From Adiantum capillus-veneris (Eukaryota > Streptophyta > Polypodiopsida > Polypodiales > Pteridaceae), in contig CM043969.1 in assembly GCA_014529385.2 (NCBI GenBank), positions 13,961,446 to 14,025,445 on the forward strand: a DNA stretch of 64,000 bases, given 5' to 3'. Positions within the stretch are counted from its first letter, which is position 1, and every line of letters starts with the position of its first letter. The translations under genes and the position numbers were made by a program. The notes beneath the pieces were generated by a model that saw nothing but the letters and a program-made list of their open reading frames with translations, was not told where the DNA came from and made no database searches. This document shows positions 23,793-33,582 of the stretch, piece by piece.

Positions 23793-24540
23793 AACACTTG
23801 CATTCACACACATCAACACACTTGCATACACACATATTAAACACATTTAGAGTAACAATTACAATGATGTAAGAACATGTCGTTGTAGAGAAGAGGTATG
23901 CAAATGTCAAAGTGGATTTGTATTTTTCCTTGCCATGAGCAAGTTGAGAATGGTTTTTTTTGTAATTTGCATTTTACGCCATTATGTTGCAGAAATTTAG
24001 AATTTTATATTTGTATTGTCAAGCATATACACACATACACATATATAAACACTTTTATTCACAACATCAACACACTTGCATACACACACATATTACACTT
24101 ACATTCACACACACATAATCATGCACACATCCACTTGCATACACACACATACATACATACATACACCCACATATATAAACACTTGCATTCACAACATCAA
24201 CACACTTGCATACATAGCACAAACACATTCACAATCATGCATAAAGACACACACATATTACACTTACATTCACACACACAATCATGCATACATCCACACA
24301 CACACACACATATAAACATTTGCATTCACACACTTTAACACACTTGCATACACACTTACAGTAACAATTACAATGATGTAAGAACAGGTCGTTGTAGAGA
24401 AGAGGTATACAGATGTCAAAGTGGATTTGTATTTTTCCTTGCCATGAGCAAGTTGAGAATGGATTTTTTTTTTTAGTTTGCATTTTACGCCGTTATGCTG
24501 CCGAAATTTAGAATTTTATATTTGTATTGTCATTGCTAAG
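23441..24540 (+). repeat. CA-rich array and a 509-bp tandem duplication
   Basis: CA-rich text with repeated phrases CACTTGCATTCACAACATC and AATCATGCATACA. A block beginning GTAACAATTACAATGATG at 23852 recurs at 24361. The duplicated unit ends in a distinctive non-simple segment (GCATTTTACGCC.TTATG.TGC.GAAATTT) at about 23967 and 24479. The second copy lies immediately upstream of the start codon of the ParB-methyltransferase gene. His/Thr-rich ORFs are artefacts. Confidence 0.9.
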
Positions 24541-24570
24541 AAGATTTTTGTTGTTTGTGGTTAATAGATT

Positions 24571-27500
24571 ATGGCTCGTACACCATCTAAACGTGGCAGG
24601 ATAGGTATCTCTCAAAGTAAGTTCAAATACATTAAGCTATTTGTTTTCTTTTCTTTTGTCTCATCATACTCACTAAACTATTTGTGTTCTTATTGTTTTT
24701 TGCTTGTAGGAGTAGGATACACATTAAGTTCTGGCACTATAGGGCATAGGGCCAATGCACGATCTTCCATTGCTTCTTCCAATGTCCATCAAAAGGAGGA
24801 TATTTTGGGTGATGTGCATGAAGAAGAGGATATATTGAGTGATGTGCATAAAGAAGAGGTGTTCATAGATATTCATGCTACACAAGGTGAATTGGTGGCT
24901 CACAGCGTGTCTGAAGCAGCAACAATTTTTGCTAAACCTCCCGATCATCCAACAGTATTTGGAAAGGATGTTCATGGTCGAATATTAGAGGATATTTTAG
25001 AGGGTTTTATTGTAAAGAGAGGTGGGGAACCTCCTTGAATTCCTCTTTGTAGATTGATGGAAAATAAATCCATTAGAGCGGTGGGTCCAGGCACTGAGGG
25101 CTTGGTGAAAAGGTTTGAGATGTCTGGATACAGTGTGCTTGGAGCTCTATTTCTTGTTTCATTTAAGAAGCCACGCCATGATCAACATTATGTTTCCGAC
25201 TTAGACAAAGATGAATGGGGGCCTATTTGGCGAGAAATAAGCGATGATTTTGATAATTCCCTTCCCCTTGAGTGGGAAGACTTAAGGGGAAAAAAATTTA
25301 TCGTTTGGGATGGTAATCACCGTTTGAAAACTTGGATGCGCTTAATAAAAACACGTAAGTGATTTCTTTTTTTGTTTAATGTAAAGTTGACTTGTATTAC
25401 TCTATGCTTTCTAATTTTCTTTTTTGTTGTTGTAGAATTTTCAATGATAAAGTGAACACATTGTTCTGTGAAATGTCAATTTGTCTTTGTTGATAGAAGT
25501 GCAGAGGGGGAGCTTATGCTAGCTTTGCGCTCTCAAAATGAGTAAGCACATTTGTTGTTTTGAACGTTATTGCTATTACTTTATCGATGTCATTCTACTG
25601 CCATTTAATTTAAGATATTGTGGTTTAGGATTGGTAGAACCACTGTGAGCACAAATTTTGGGCAGGAGATCTTCTTGTTCCAAAAACTGGCTGTGGAAAG
25701 CAAAGATTCTTTAATGAAAGACTTTCCCCAAGATTGGATTCGATGGATAGAGGTAGAGCTTGCTTGTGAGAAGAAGGCATCTAAAGGGAGTTGGTACAAC
25801 GCTCCTGCTCTTTTATTAGCAATGCTCATATGGAAGGTATATTTTTTTGCCTTAAAGTACACTTTTTATGTAATTTCTAAAGCTTGACATTATTTTGTAA
25901 AATCTTACTTTTTTTTTTCATTTGCTCTACAAAAGGAAGACTTTGACTTGTCTCTTATCAAAGAGATGCAAGAGATCAATGATCCCTCGATTTCACTGCC
26001 AGAAAAGGAAATGGTTGCTCGAGGAAGAGTAGAAAACATATTCAAAGAAAGAGCTTATAAGGTAAACACTTTCTCTTCTCCTCGTTTATGTTTGAGTTTC
26101 TACAGAATTGTAAGTTGACATGTCATTTGAATTTGATATATTTGATTGAAAAATTGATTTGATTTGATCTCGTGCTAATGTAACATAGATGTTGGCCATT
26201 GCCAACCCCGCCAATGTCCAAGGGTTCTTCTCTTTATTATTTAACTTCAATTGGATAAGAGAAAAGGATCAAGTGGGCCTTACAAGAGACAAAGTCCACT
26301 CTTTGGCAACTTCTAAAATATCACCAGAGAGGTAATAATTTTTGGATAAAAAATACACATTAAATCATCAAATGAATCAATGCATTTATGGTTATTTGTT
26401 TATTGTTTGCTCTATAGGAAAAAGGAAATATTGCACTCTTTGATGCATTGCCGTGTAGATGATGTTACTTCTGAGAGTTATATTAGTGCAATGAATTTAG
26501 AATGTACTTGCGTAAAGAGTGTTATTGGGGAAGTATCTTGAAGCAATGCTTGAGGATCAAAGGGAAAATGATTGAAAAAATGCCCGAGGGCTTTGAAGCA
26601 TGGTTTCATCACCAATTGAGGGACCACATTGATAAAGCTTTTGTGGAGCTTTGGAGTAAGCTCAACACAAAAGAGTCGGATGAAAAAATTCCAGAGCTTA
26701 CGGAATCTTCAAGGAGAGTATTATTCAGGTAATACAATTGATATCTTTATGGTTGTTATTCTATTTTTTACTTAGAGTTTTTATAATAAATAAGTCACTT
26801 AGGAAAGGAGCTCAAATAAAGTTAACTGCATTTTATGTAGATGGCTAATTCAGCTTTACGATCAAACTTTGTTGGAGAAGTTGCCAATTGCTGTTGAAAG
26901 TTGGAGGGACCTCTCTTGTGAGAAGTGTATGTATCCACTATGGATGAGAGATTATGGTTTGATTGCTTGGGAAATTGAGTATTGCCCTTGGTGGCTAGAT
27001 TACACTCGAGGCACCTACCCACGTGATGAAGGGAACTTATATAAAGGTTATTTTTGGCATTTATAAAAACTACAAAATTGTTAAAGTGCTCATACTATTT
27101 AGATTATGTTTGTGAGAACTATATTTTTGTTTGCTTTAGAGTACGTTCTTGAAAGAAATGAAAGTGGTATTGAGGAGATTGGCTCAGCTTCCAAGAAAGC
27201 CACCTCTTCGAAAAGAGTAAACAATAGTACAATCTCCTCTATAAAGAAAGGATTGGATTTTGTTAGATCCAAGAAGCCCAAGAAGTCTCCCAAAAAGAAC
27301 CAAAAAGGTGCTCAAGGCTCCACAGGTAAACTTGCTTGTATAGATATTTAGCTGTCACTTTCTTTCTACTCAACAATTCTTGATGAAATATTTTATTTTC
27401 TGATTATGCAGTGACTTCCATAGATTGTGATGTGAACGTTATTGGGAACATGCTAGATGTTTACAAAATTTCTCTTGATGATGAGAAATGGTAAACACAT

Positions 27501-28588
27501 GTGAAAAGAAAGACTAACTATGTGTGGTGTGTGTTGTGAATGTTTGAAATACATTTATTTGATCATATGCAGGATCTTGGATTTTCTTCATTCAGCCCAT
27601 GTTGATGGGGAAAAGAGCAATGAAGTGGCCTCTCTTTTGTTTGCGGATTTTCCAACAAACTTCAAAGTTGAAAATTTTTCAGAGAACGAGGTATGCATCC
27701 TTCAAAACCACAATGGACAGTCTATGATAGTTTTGGAACTTTAATTAAATTAACAATGCGTATTATGCAGTCCCTCCATGGAATCAATTCTCTCGAAAAT
27801 TAAGTAAGAAAGTGGCCGTAATAGCTTCAAAGTATGTGGCAGACAATGGGTGGTACATCACCCTAAGCTCCACTAATCATTTTGGCATTGTGTCTAGACA
27901 TGCCATCAAGATGGGATTCAAAATGATGCACACCATCCTTATTTTGATCCCCGATGGTTATGTGCGAAAGACCATTGAGATTGAGAGAGTAAGTAAATTT
28001 ATTTGTTGATTGAAAAGCATGCTTGTAGTTTTCTTCAATTAGATCACATTCTAGTTGTAATTTGTAGGTGGAAACACTATTGCTAGGATTGTTTTATAGT
28101 AAGGGCCACGTCCTATCTACGATCGACGAGATGGAGAGAGCGTGGACAACAACTCTTTCGATGCCAAGTCCGGAATACTGGTGGAGCGCGTCGACGGAGA
28201 GTACATTGGAGGACACGCTCTTAGAGGTGCCGCCGAGCGTAGCCTTGACTTCTTTTGGTAAGAATATATGCTTCCTACTATGCGTTATTGGACTATGTTA
28301 CATAAAGTAAAAATACACATATTTTTTGCTTTTTTTAGCTGGCTTGTGCGGACATTTACTGTGGAGCACACCTACATTGTTGATATGTTTTCTGGATGTG
28401 GTGGCTTGGGCAATGTTTGCGTTGAGTTGTCTAGACACTGTCTCTGCATAGATAGTGATCCAGAGGTCTTCCATCAACATCTTTCACGCTTCAAGGCTCC
28501 ATGTGTACGTGCTATTTCAGCAGTTGATGCAGATAGCGATGAGGAGACTGATTGGCAACAATATGAGCCCGGATCACATTTCCCTTGA
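24571..28588 (+). pseudogene. ParB/Srx-like domain joined to beta-order DNA methyltransferase, 14 exons
   Basis: Exons: 24571-24616, 24710-25354, 25436-25541, 25629-25836, 25936-26061, 26189-26331, 26418-26728, 26841-27046, 27140-27325, 27412-27490, 27573-27690, 27771-27988, 28068-28257, 28339-28588. All 13 introns (79-127 bp) are GT-AG, and the phases agree if three single bases were lost (about 26495, 27772 and 28355). Stops lie at 25036 and 25453. The protein would be about 945 residues: an acidic repeat (EEDILSDVHKEE, residues 50-85); a ParB-like segment (IPLCRLMENKSIRAVG ... FIVWDGNHRLKTW, about 130-225); a helical middle; a Lys-rich stretch (KKPKKSPKK, about 650). Then come PPWNQF at about 726, resembling motif IV, and VDMFSGCGGLG plus CIDSDPEVF at about 876, resembling motifs I-II. 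Motif IV before motif I is the beta-class order of amino-methyltransferases. In bacteria and phages ParB-like domains are often fused to such enzymes. Function here is inferred. Confidence 0.65.
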
Positions 28589-29300
28589 TTGACATCAACA
28601 TTGGTATTATCTATCATTCTTTCTAGTTTGTGATTTTTATGGAACGACGTGTGACCATGGTGTTTGGGTGCCACTTTTTTGGTATTACTGAAGACATGTT
28701 GTTGGTGTTGATCGTCCTTATCAATTCAGCCATGATTTCATATTTATTATACTAGATAGAAGTTTGTTGAGAGCTTTGGATTTACCAAAGTAATATACCA
28801 ACATATGCTTTTTTGCTTATGTAATTTCTTCTTCCCGTGAGCATTCGCTGCTGCACGGAAGCAAGTATGGAATGGGAATTTTTTTAGTTTGAATTTTCAT
28901 ACCGTTATGCTACTAAAATTTTGATTGCTTATCAATATCATCATGCTTTTTGTTCATGTTTGAAAACATAATCATGATTTCACATATACAGAAAAGTTAG
29001 TCAAGCTTCACGGAAGCAAGTATGGAATGGAAAATTTTTTTGTTTGTATTTTCGCGCCGTTATGCTGTCGAAATTTTAATTGCTTGTGAATATAATCATG
29101 CTTTTTGTTCATGTATAGAAACATAATCATGGTTTCATGTATACACAAAAGTTAGGCAAGCTTCACGGAAGCAAGTATAGAATAGGAAAGCTTAACAAAA
29201 TTTAGGCAAGCTTTCACAGAAGCAAGTATGGAATGGTTTTATTTTTATTTTTCACGTTGTTATGCTGTCAAAATTTCATTTGCTTGTCAGTATTTCTTTA
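28589..29300 (+). repeat. Direct repeats downstream of the ParB-methyltransferase gene
   Basis: A unit 'ACGGAAGCAAGTATGGAATGG' followed by T-rich sequence and CCGTTATGCTG..GAAATTT begins at about 28855, 29013 and, less completely, 29167 and 29219. The core (28886-28940, 29041-29090, 29240-29290) matches the core at 23964-24022 and 24475-24531 upstream of the gene, in the same orientation. Confidence 0.85.
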
Positions 29301-30148
29301 CACTGTCGGTCTAAGAATATATATAGTTTTATATATAATATTTATATTATATATATAATATCTTTTTATTTATTTATTTATATGTGTGTGTTTATGTACG
29401 TAAGGAGATCTTCAACTCGGTAAAGTGTTTTTAAATACTTGTTTATACAATATATATAGTTATTTATACGCGTGTGTTTATGTACGTATGCAGTTCTTCA
29501 ACTCAGTAAAGTGTTCTTAATTACTATTTTATATGCAAGAGTTTATGCGTGTTTCATTACTTTGAGGTCTTCACCCAAACAAGTACAACCATCAATATTT
29601 TTTAGATTCCTAGTTTCAAATTGGCTTATTAGGCATTCATCCTTGTTTGCAACAACACCTACATGGACAGGAAAGTATATTCTACTAAAAGTAGGGTAAA
29701 TACTAAAGACATGCTCATCTTTTTCTTGCATTATATAAAAAACTCACATAGATTTTCTTTACATTTTTGGCTTTCAAACAGCTTGTAGTTACATTTGACG
29801 GTTCAGTTTAGCTACAAGATATCAACAATACCCTAAATTATGACAGATCTTGAAGATGTGTTAGTAGTCCAGGCCGATTAAAAGTATCACAGCTACTTCA
29901 ATAATAATAAGTCAGACAGAGACATATGAATTATTCTCGCCAAGGCACTGAAGAGTGGAACACCATCATATAGTTAAAATAAGCATCATATAATTAAAAT
30001 AAGTTGTTTACATGATTACGTAGGGAATCAAACCTGCACACACACACACACACACAATACAACTTGCATCACACTAGTACAATTTATCATGTGCTAGTGC
30101 ATATTTATTCAACTATATTATTTAGTGCATAATTATTTAAATATTGCC
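29301..30148. other. AT-rich, no gene; short tandem copy
   Basis: TA-rich sequence. A segment TTTATGTACGTA..GTTCTTCAACTC.GTAAAGTGTT occurs at about 29390 and 29476 (86-bp period). A short (CA)n run lies at 30036-30056. No coding signal. Confidence 0.55.
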
Positions 30149-30505
30149 TCAATCTTCTACCACATTAGAGCCAGAGATGTCGACTAGGTTGATTGTGCGT
30201 TTGCAGACAAGCAAATGGTCAATCTCCGCCTGTAAAGCGGCCCTTCGAGAGCTATCTATGTACCCCCATGTCTCCCACTTTCCCAGAGCTTCTCGCATTG
30301 TCTCAAAGCCATCATTGAGTTCCTGGTCTCCGGTGTTGCGAGCGCGATTAAGGTGGTTGAACATCCGGATCGCCTTGTTTGTGTCACGCTCTCTTTGCGT
30401 AAACGTCTTCTTTTCTTCAAGGGGTGCGTTGGGGGGGATTTTGTGAAGCTCTTCATGGATTTTTGCAACTACCTCATTACCAGTACTAGCATATCCTATA
30501 GGCAT
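30149..30505 (-). CDS. Small intact ORF, unrecognised 118-residue protein
   Basis: The ORF opens with ATG at 30505 (MPIGYASTGNEVVAKIHEEL) and ends with ...LVDISGSNVVED. It is hydrophilic, Glu/Lys/Arg-rich, largely helical in look (FNHLNRARNTGDQELNDGFE, SSRRAALQAEIDHLLVCKR), and has no signal peptide, membrane segment or cysteine motif. A TATA-like box lies about 90 bp upstream, a plausible promoter distance. Its GC content is higher than the surrounding AT-rich DNA. I do not recognise a family. It may be a real small gene, a captured exon, or the end of a larger decayed gene. Two plus-strand ORFs over it are shadows. Confidence 0.45.
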   Translation of the reverse strand: MPIGYASTGNEVVAKIHEELHKIPPNAPLEEKKTFTQRERDTNKAIRMFNHLNRARNTGDQELNDGFETMREALGKWETWGYIDSSRRAALQAEIDHLLVCKRTINLVDISGSNVVED

Positions 30506-30587
30506 TGTATAAGTACAGAGAAAATGAAAAAATCTCTCTTGATTAGCACCTCCGATTCACTTGTGGAGCATATGGTGCTTGCCTTGT

Positions 30588-30601
30588 AACATTTATATAG
30601 G
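30588..30601 (-). promoter_or_regulatory. TATA box candidate for the 118-residue ORF
   Basis: On the minus strand the sequence reads CCTATATAAATG, about 90 bp before the ATG at 30505. It is the best TATA match in this AT-rich stretch and is correctly oriented. No transcription evidence is available. Confidence 0.45.
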
Positions 30602-30689
30602 CTAAAGCACCATGCTCTCAAAAAGCATTGATAGTGATGGAAGAGTGGCATGTGTTAGTGACATGAGGGGTCCCACGCAGCATATGCTA

Positions 30690-31000
30690 ACTGCTAAATT
30701 GGAGCGTGCAATAATATATGCATGATTTGTCAATATGAATATTATAATCGTCTACTACTCCACCACTAACTTTTAAAGTGGGGTGTGCAATAAAATATGC
30801 ATGATTTGTCACTACGATTATTATTCCCCTATAAGATTTATAAGCATCTAAAAGTGCAATGAGTAGACAACACTAACTGCCTCTCTAAGGGCTCGGGAAA
30901 CACTATGATTATTATTCTTCTATGAATACTATAGGCATATAATAGTGCAATGAGTAACCACCACAAACTGCCTCTCTAAGGGCTCGGAAAACATTATTTG
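30690..31000 (+). repeat. Degenerate tandem repeats, 80- and 91-bp periods
   Basis: GTGCAAT.A.ATATGCATGATTTGTCA occurs near 30704 and 30784. GTGCAATGAGTA followed by AACTGCCTCTCTAAGGGCTCGG occurs at 30854 and 30945. Together they make a short imperfect array without ORFs. Confidence 0.8.
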
Positions 31001-31045
31001 TGGACCCGGCTTTGGAACCTTTTCACACGCATATGAACAGGAAAA

Positions 31046-31046
<1 letters not shown>

Positions 31047-31109
<63 letters not shown>

Positions 31110-31332
31110 AGTAGAAAACGTGCACACAACCTCCTTCTTCACAACAAAACTCCACTTTCATCTCAATTAAAATGTGGGATATTTATAAAATATATAAATT
31201 AAACCAGCACATAAACAATTCTATACCAAGATACTAAATGAAATAATTTGAACCGGCTTGAGAACCTTCTTGCCCAAACTTGAGCCGGACTTTTTTCATT
31301 TTGAACCTATCTTTCCTCTCTCCCCCTCATCT

Positions 31333-31399
<67 letters not shown>

Positions 31400-31653
31400 A
31401 TGTGAGTAGAAAACGTGAACACAACCTCCTTCTTCACAACAAAACTCCACTTTTACTTAATTCCACTTTCATCTCAATTAAAATGTAGGATATTTATAAA
31501 ATATATACATTAAACCAACACATAAACAATTCTATACCAAGTTACTAAATGAAATAATTTGAACCGGTTTGAGAACCTTCTTGCCCAAACTTTAGCCGGA
31601 CTTTTTTCATTTTGAACCTATCTTTCCTCTCTCCCCCTCATCTCCCACTCTCA

Positions 31654-31712
<59 letters not shown>
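31047..31712 (+). repeat. 311-bp tandem duplication with CT and CA microsatellites
   Basis: Two copies of a unit run (CT)n(CA)n, GTGAGTAGAAAACGTG, ACACAACCTCCTTCTTC, AATGT.GGATATTTATAAAA, AATTTGAACCGG.TTGAGAACC, CTATCTTTCCTCTCTCCCCC. AATGT.GGATATT lies at 31171 and 31482, giving the 311-bp period. A third CT run of about 55 bp (31656-31711) starts a truncated third unit. Part of each unit is the reverse complement of 23190-23290. Confidence 0.92.
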
Positions 31713-31715
<3 letters not shown>

Positions 31716-32132
31716 GTCGGTACTCTCACACCCCGATCCTATCTCTATTTCACAAGTATGTTTTTCTCTCTCCGTCTAATCCTTCTTCTCTCTCCTTCCC
31801 TCGGTACTTATTTAACATACCACAACGCCACCTTAGAGAGCATACATATGAGTGGAATCCATGCTTCTATAAACTCAAAAAAGCATCACCTGTAGCAAAA
31901 AAACACGAATTGATTAACTCGCAAATAAAATTAACCCGTTAAAACCCTACTAAAAATCAATCAAAAAACAAAACTTCAAGCAACAAAACACACTTTGTAC
32001 ACTATATACATAATGTTTTGAACTTTTTTTTTCTTACAATATGCTGCTTAAGCTACTGTTATCCCCCCATCTATGGAATCGGACTCCATTGAGAAGGTAC
32101 GATTCTCACTTCAAATTTTGTCTCATGTTTTC
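31713..32132. other. No gene seen
   Basis: AT-rich sequence with a CT-rich opening. No ORF of quality. Confidence 0.5.
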
Positions 32133-32408
32133 CTATAAAGGATGTAAAGTACTTATGGTTGTTGGTTTACTCTCCACATATGATTTTGTCCTTGTATCAC
32201 CATACAACAATTGAATATCCCCTAGATAAATTTCATGATCCATGTTAACCTCAGGAATTGGTGTTAATAGCAAAGTGACACTTGCGTCCTTTTTGTTTCT
32301 AATTGTCTCCCATAGTGATTGTGGCCACGTCTCATCCACCTCATGTATTGTTGGCATATGAAGCAATTTAGCCTTATCCGTTGTGTTCATAGTAACCCTC
32401 ATATCCAA
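32133..32408 (-). pseudogene. Unrecognised short ORF, probable element relic
   Basis: An open frame of 91 codons with protein-like composition (TIHEVDETWPQSLWETIRNK, SVTLLLTPIPEVNMDHEIYL). It has no motif I can name. Like the gag-like relic at 13370-15470, it lies on the minus strand just downstream of a region with the 21-bp palindrome (32650-33000). It may therefore belong to the same kind of element. It could also be chance. Confidence 0.3.
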
Positions 32409-32649
32409 TGGTCCTTTCTATTCCACTATTGTTGGGATGATCATGTTGTCTAGATTCTTAGCATAGTGTTTTAGTAGGTAATCCTCTCCACAACCAACAT
32501 GAAACCCATGGATTTTACTAATTTCACATGTGGGCTTCTAGTGTGCTTGTGTTTACCTTTTCTAGCATATGCACAATTTTCTCAAGAGTATTCAAGATTT
32601 TTGGATGTAATAGAACTTGAGCAATTTCTATGAGCTTTTTGCACATCTA

Positions 32650-33060
32650 AATCTCTAATGAGGTACATGGATCACAATCCATGTTTAACCACCTTGCGAC
32701 ATGAAACTTGGTTAGCTAGTAGTCTATGATATTTTAAGCTATTACCTAAATCTTTTTAGATTTGGATCACAAAAAAGTTAAAAATCTCCAGATTTGGTTA
32801 ATTAGACTAGCTTTTGGTGATTTTTTTCCAATTTCCTTGATTTGAGTGTGATTTTGGTTTCTATTTGACCCCAAACTTTGGTTTCAGTTGATTCAAAGTA
32901 GTATAAGTCAAATGGTATCAATTCTAGCTCACTCTGTCTCTGGGATACATGGATCACGATCCATGTTTCATCACAAAACCTTATGGAACTTATCAGTTTG
33001 CTTCTTGTAAGTTTTGTGAGGCCCTTGGCCACCAACTTTTTGAGTCTTGAGCAACCAAAA
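32650..33060. repeat. Second locus of the 21-bp palindrome repeat
   Basis: ACATGGATCACAATCCATGTT lies at 32665-32685 and ACATGGATCACGATCCATGTT at 32947-32967. The flank after the first (TAACCACCTTGCGACATGAAACTTGG) resembles that after 15949. No gene. Confidence 0.8.
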
Positions 33061-33580
33061 TATGATTTTCATTCATTTTTAGTCTAATCTTTCTAACCCA
33101 ACTTGATGGTGGTAGTTTATACTTACCCTATTCCTGTATTGAAAAGAAACTAGGAACAAAGATAAACAACATGACACAAATTTAAGTCATTAAAAAAATC
33201 ACAATAGTAATTTCAAAGCATTAAGAAATTTGAAGAATGGAATGCGTTTGGTATGTCACTCACAACTCTCTTTGCCTCTCAAGGATAAATCTAGTTGGTC
33301 CCTCGACTCTAGACTCTATCAAGCACTAAACCCAAGTCTAGCTGCTTTATTGCTAAAGTGTAACTGAAATAGATGAAAAAAATTTGGAAAAGAAGGCTCT
33401 AAATAGTGACTAGGTCACTCACCACCTAAGGATCATTCCTTGGAAATGGTACCAATGTTAGCAGGCTGCCGCAATGACATGTGTAGCATAGCTATCTGGC
33501 ACTAATATAACAGTGTCAATACTTAGGGAAGTGACTCTGATGGGGCACAAATACTCTTTGAGTTTTTCTATCCTCAAGAA
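33061..33580. other. No gene seen
   Basis: Non-coding AT-rich sequence between the palindrome repeat and the truncated Copia copy. Confidence 0.5.
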
Positions 33581-33582
33581 TT

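Noticed and set aside
23441..24360. Possible CRISPR array
   Set aside because: The repeats are CA-rich, vary in length and have no unique, regular spacers; the context is eukaryotic.
23198..24483. Several His/Thr-rich ORFs that look like a repeat protein family
   Set aside because: All derive from (CA)n and the inverted repeat. Mirror-image copies occur on both strands and no start or splice signals support them.
24571..25038. A stand-alone 155-residue protein at the start of the methyltransferase gene
   Set aside because: This frame reads through an intron of 93 bp (a multiple of three) and ends at a premature TGA. The downstream sequence continues the ParB-like domain in the same frame.
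28339..28588. C5-cytosine methyltransferase call from FSGCGGLG
   Set aside because: C5 enzymes have this motif at the N-terminus followed by PC(Q/N). Here it is at the very C-terminus after a PPW motif, which fits the beta-order amino-methyltransferase type better.
31729..32132. Host gene promoter near the CT-rich tract
   Set aside because: No TATA box or ORF follows in a consistent direction.
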